DNA from: Collinsella aerofaciens
Lineage (GTDB): Bacteria; Actinomycetota; Coriobacteriia; Coriobacteriales; Coriobacteriaceae
Reading direction: 5' to 3'
Assembly (NCBI GenBank): GCA_905213325.1
Contig: CAJMHW010000035.1
Span: 1-17,516, forward strand
Length of the DNA: 17,516 nt
In this document: piece after piece, positions 15,913-17,516 of the stretch
Layout of the letters: the number at the start of each line of letters is the position of its first letter
Numbering within the stretch: position 1 is the stretch's first letter
Translations under genes and position numbers: made by a program
Notes under the pieces: generated by a model
Seen by the model: the letters and a program-made list of their open reading frames with translations, nothing else
Databases searched by the model: none
Told to the model about the DNA's origin: nothing

Positions 15913-16377
15913 CTAGCGGTTGCGTTCCTTAAGGGCGCGGTCGATCTCGCGTTGGACATCACGCTTGGCCATGTCCTCGCGCTTGTCGTAGAGCTTCTTG
16001 CCTTTGGCCAACCCCACCTCCAACTTGACCCTGGGACCGCGGAAGTAGAGAGACAGAGGCACCAGCGCGTATCCATCCTGCTTTACCTTGGCGAAGAGGC
16101 GGAGGATCTCCCGCTTGTGCATCAGAAGGCGGCGGGGGCGGCGGGGTCCCCGGTTGAAAATATTGCCCTTTTCGTAGGGGCTCACATGCATCCCATTGAG
16201 AGTCATTTGCCCATCCTTGATGGTGCAAAAGGCATCCTTCAGGTTGACATTCCCCATCCGAATGGATTTGACTTCTGTCCCCGCCAACTCGATGCCCGCC
16301 TCATATTTATCCTCCACAAAATAATCATGGAAAGCTTTCCGGTTCCCAGCAATCTGCTTTCTGCCCTCTCCAGCCAA
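15913..16377 (-). CDS. smpB: SsrA-binding protein SmpB (possibly hybrid gene)
   Basis: A 154-residue RNA-binding protein that delivers tmRNA to stalled ribosomes for trans-translation. The core motifs are all present: NRKAFHDYFVEDKYEAGIELAGTEVKS (start of the oligonucleotide-binding barrel), the LNGMHVSPYEKGN loop, KREILRLFAKV, and the C-terminal GKKLYDKRED plus basic helix ending RALKERNR. TTG 16377 is chosen as start: GGAGAGGAGG lies about 8 bases upstream and the length then fits the family; GTG 16386 is an alternative. The first ~120 codons use CGG, AGA and AGG for arginine and many GGG glycines, whereas the last ~30 use only CGC/CGT, as in the genes to the left. No ssrA gene is visible nearby. 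Confidence 0.95.
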   Translation of the reverse strand: MAGEGRKQIAGNRKAFHDYFVEDKYEAGIELAGTEVKSIRMGNVNLKDAFCTIKDGQMTLNGMHVSPYEKGNIFNRGPRRPRRLLMHKREILRLFAKVKQDGYALVPLSLYFRGPRVKLEVGLAKGKKLYDKREDMAKRDVQREIDRALKERNR

Positions 16378-16427
16378 AACGGGCACCTCCTCTCCGCCCC
16401 ACAAAACAGCGGGGATGGTAGATGTTT

Positions 16428-16456
16428 ATTATCCTTCATTCTCCCCTGTCTGTCAA
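16428..16456 (-). promoter_or_regulatory. Near-consensus promoter of smpB
   Basis: On the minus strand TTGACA (16451-16456), 17 bases, GATAAT (16428-16433), 51 bases before the TTG start. This is among the best matches to a sigma-70/SigA promoter in the window. Confidence 0.75.
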
Positions 16457-16507
16457 GTGCCCAGACGGATCTTCCCCTTTGTTCAAACATTGTTTACAGA
16501 ATGAAAT

Positions 16508-16536
16508 TTGACAAGGCCGGCCAGATGTGTTACAAT
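16508..16536 (+). promoter_or_regulatory. Near-consensus promoter of the 16635-17516 genes
   Basis: TTGACA (16508-16513), exactly 17 bases, TACAAT (16531-16536). It is divergent from the smpB promoter and gives a leader of about 90 bases before the first start codon. Confidence 0.78.
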
Positions 16537-16634
16537 TTGGTTACATTTGTATTGGGAAGCGTCTGTCCATCCCCCGGTCCGCCTGGGAATCGACAGGGCG
16601 GTTTCCCCCATTCTATGCGATGACGGAGGTTTTT

Positions 16635-16925
16635 ATGGCAAACGAAAAGATCCCCCTGATGTATAAAGGTCATCCCCTGCGCCGGAAGGACAATCTGATC
16701 TATTACGGCGACATGGCAGACTCCCACATCATTCTGCTCCAGATCATGGACACCAAGCCCGTGGGAGACATGAACGTAGCCACCAAGGTCAGCATCCAGC
16801 TGCAGCTCACCGCCCCCGACCTGAAGGGCCGGGACCGGGTCGTCAAACGCAGCGAGAAAGACAGTTTGTACGCCGCCATTGACATCGCCTCCGTCTGGCT
16901 GGAACGGGCGCTGGCCGCTCGCTGA
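16635..16925 (+). CDS. Small protein of unknown function, 96 aa
   Basis: GGAGG at 16625-16629 and ATG 16635 define a 96-residue soluble protein. It has alternating strand-like segments (DNLIYYGDMADSHIILLQIM, ATKVSIQLQLTAP) and a C-terminal helix (AAIDIASVWLERALAA), an alpha/beta fold without cysteines, signal peptide or membrane segment. I do not recognise a named family; the shape resembles small conserved proteins of Oscillospiraceae. It is the first gene after a near-consensus promoter and is followed after 29 bases by the secreted SH3-domain protein, so the two are probably co-transcribed. The frame extends upstream to 16527 across the promoter; that part is not coding. Confidence 0.85.
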   Translation: MANEKIPLMYKGHPLRRKDNLIYYGDMADSHIILLQIMDTKPVGDMNVATKVSIQLQLTAPDLKGRDRVVKRSEKDSLYAAIDIASVWLERALAAR

Positions 16926-16954
16926 CCACCCCCTCAGAATGGAGGTAGATACCA

Positions 16955-17516
16955 ATGAACCACGTAAAATTTGCCCCCCGGGTTCTCGCCATGGGCCTGC
17001 TGGCCGCTTCGGCCCTGTCCATCCCCGCCTTTGCCGCGCCGGCAGACGGCAGCTCCACCGCCATCCGGGTGGACCGGGACCCCGCCCCCAACTCCGCCAG
17101 CCAGTCGGTCTCCGCCAATGACAGCCCTGTTCCGGTGGACCCCAGTCAGGCAACGGGGGAGATTGAGGTCGTCTATCAGGATGCCAACGGCAAGGAGCAC
17201 AGCGCCACCATCTCCGCTGTGGCCGCTCAGGCGGAGAACTACGCCTGCATCAATGCCGGCGGCGACCCGCTGCGGGTCCGTCAGGGCCCGGGTACCAACT
17301 ACGGCATTCTCTGTTCCGTCTATGACGGAGACCGGTTCCCCATCACCGGCAAGACCAACGGCTGGTACCAGATTCTCTGCAATGGGCGCACCGGCTATGT
17401 TTCGGCCGAGTTTGTGGTTGTCCAGGACAACGACACGGTTACCAAGCCCGATGGCGACGGGAGCGACATCTCTCCCAACCCGCTGGGACAGGAAATCGCA
17501 GAGTATGCCCTTCAGT
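16955..17516 (+). CDS. Secreted SH3-domain protein, probable cell-wall hydrolase (3' truncated)
   Basis: ATG 16955 follows GGAGG at 16941-16945, and the frame is open to the window end (187 codons). Residues 1-28 are a signal peptide: basic start, hydrophobic core AMGLLAASALSIPAF, and an AFA-A cleavage site. A low-complexity linker follows. Residues ~95-142 form a bacterial SH3 domain (LRVRQGPGTNYGILCSVYDG, then GWYQILCNGRTGYVSAEFV). After an Asp/Pro/Gly linker the last residues, LGQEIAEYALQ, match the usual start of an NlpC/P60 peptidase domain, so the full protein is probably a gamma-D-glutamyl-diaminopimelate endopeptidase acting on peptidoglycan. That domain lies outside the window, so the enzymatic call is inference; the SH3 and export calls are direct. 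Confidence 0.85.
   Translation, partial: MNHVKFAPRVLAMGLLAASALSIPAFAAPADGSSTAIRVDRDPAPNSASQSVSANDSPVPVDPSQATGEIEVVYQDANGKEHSATISAVAAQAENYACINAGGDPLRVRQGPGTNYGILCSVYDGDRFPITGKTNGWYQILCNGRTGYVSAEFVVVQDNDTVTKPDGDGSDISPNPLGQEIAEYALQ

Overview
The window is a high-GC bacterial stretch with dense genes, strong AGGAGG-type ribosome binding sites and many intergenic palindromes. Gene content and repeat style (copper cassette, gltBD, split flavin reductase/rubredoxin, GGGGACA hairpins) suggest a Collinsella-like member of the Coriobacteriia for bases 1 to about 15,950. This is inferred from pattern recognition, not a database search. The last ~1.5 kb (smpB 5' part, a 96-aa protein, a secreted SH3 protein) has different arginine codon use (CGG/AGA/AGG) and looks like a Clostridia/Oscillospiraceae genome. 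The change falls inside the conserved 3' end of smpB, so the contig may be an assembly chimera or a recombinant.

Layout. 1-1224 (+): copper homeostasis, with the end of a Cu(I) P-type ATPase, a CopZ-like chaperone and a CsoR-type repressor, separated by two structured intergenic elements. 1371-1844 (+): a small membrane protein with a C-terminal zinc ribbon, ending at a bidirectional terminator. 1952-3322 (-): metal-dependent amidohydrolase. 3475-5047: four plus two palindromic units at an 80-bp period, on either side of a minus-strand protein with an AbiEi-like N-terminus and a DUF559/Vsr-like nuclease-type C-terminus. 5088-5795 (-): unknown protein with a possibly masked ribosome binding site. 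6150-12334 (-): gltB and gltD, the two subunits of glutamate synthase, with a candidate operator upstream. 12715-14820 (+): gpmA (phosphoglycerate mutase) and an Nramp/MntH metal transporter. 14972-15707 (-): flavin reductase and a 47-aa rubredoxin, probable redox partners. 15913-16377 (-): smpB. 16635-17516 (+): a small unknown protein and a truncated secreted SH3-domain protein, from a near-consensus promoter.

The most unusual structure is the 80-bp-period array. A 16-base motif, GTCTCAATCTGTAACA, alternates in orientation about every 40 bases with 23-25 base gaps. Five of the seven complete units carry arm differences that all become G-U pairs when read as minus-strand RNA, and one unit has a compensated arm change, so a folded RNA or DNA form seems to be maintained. 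A solo unit and a half unit of the same element occur at two other intergenic sites.
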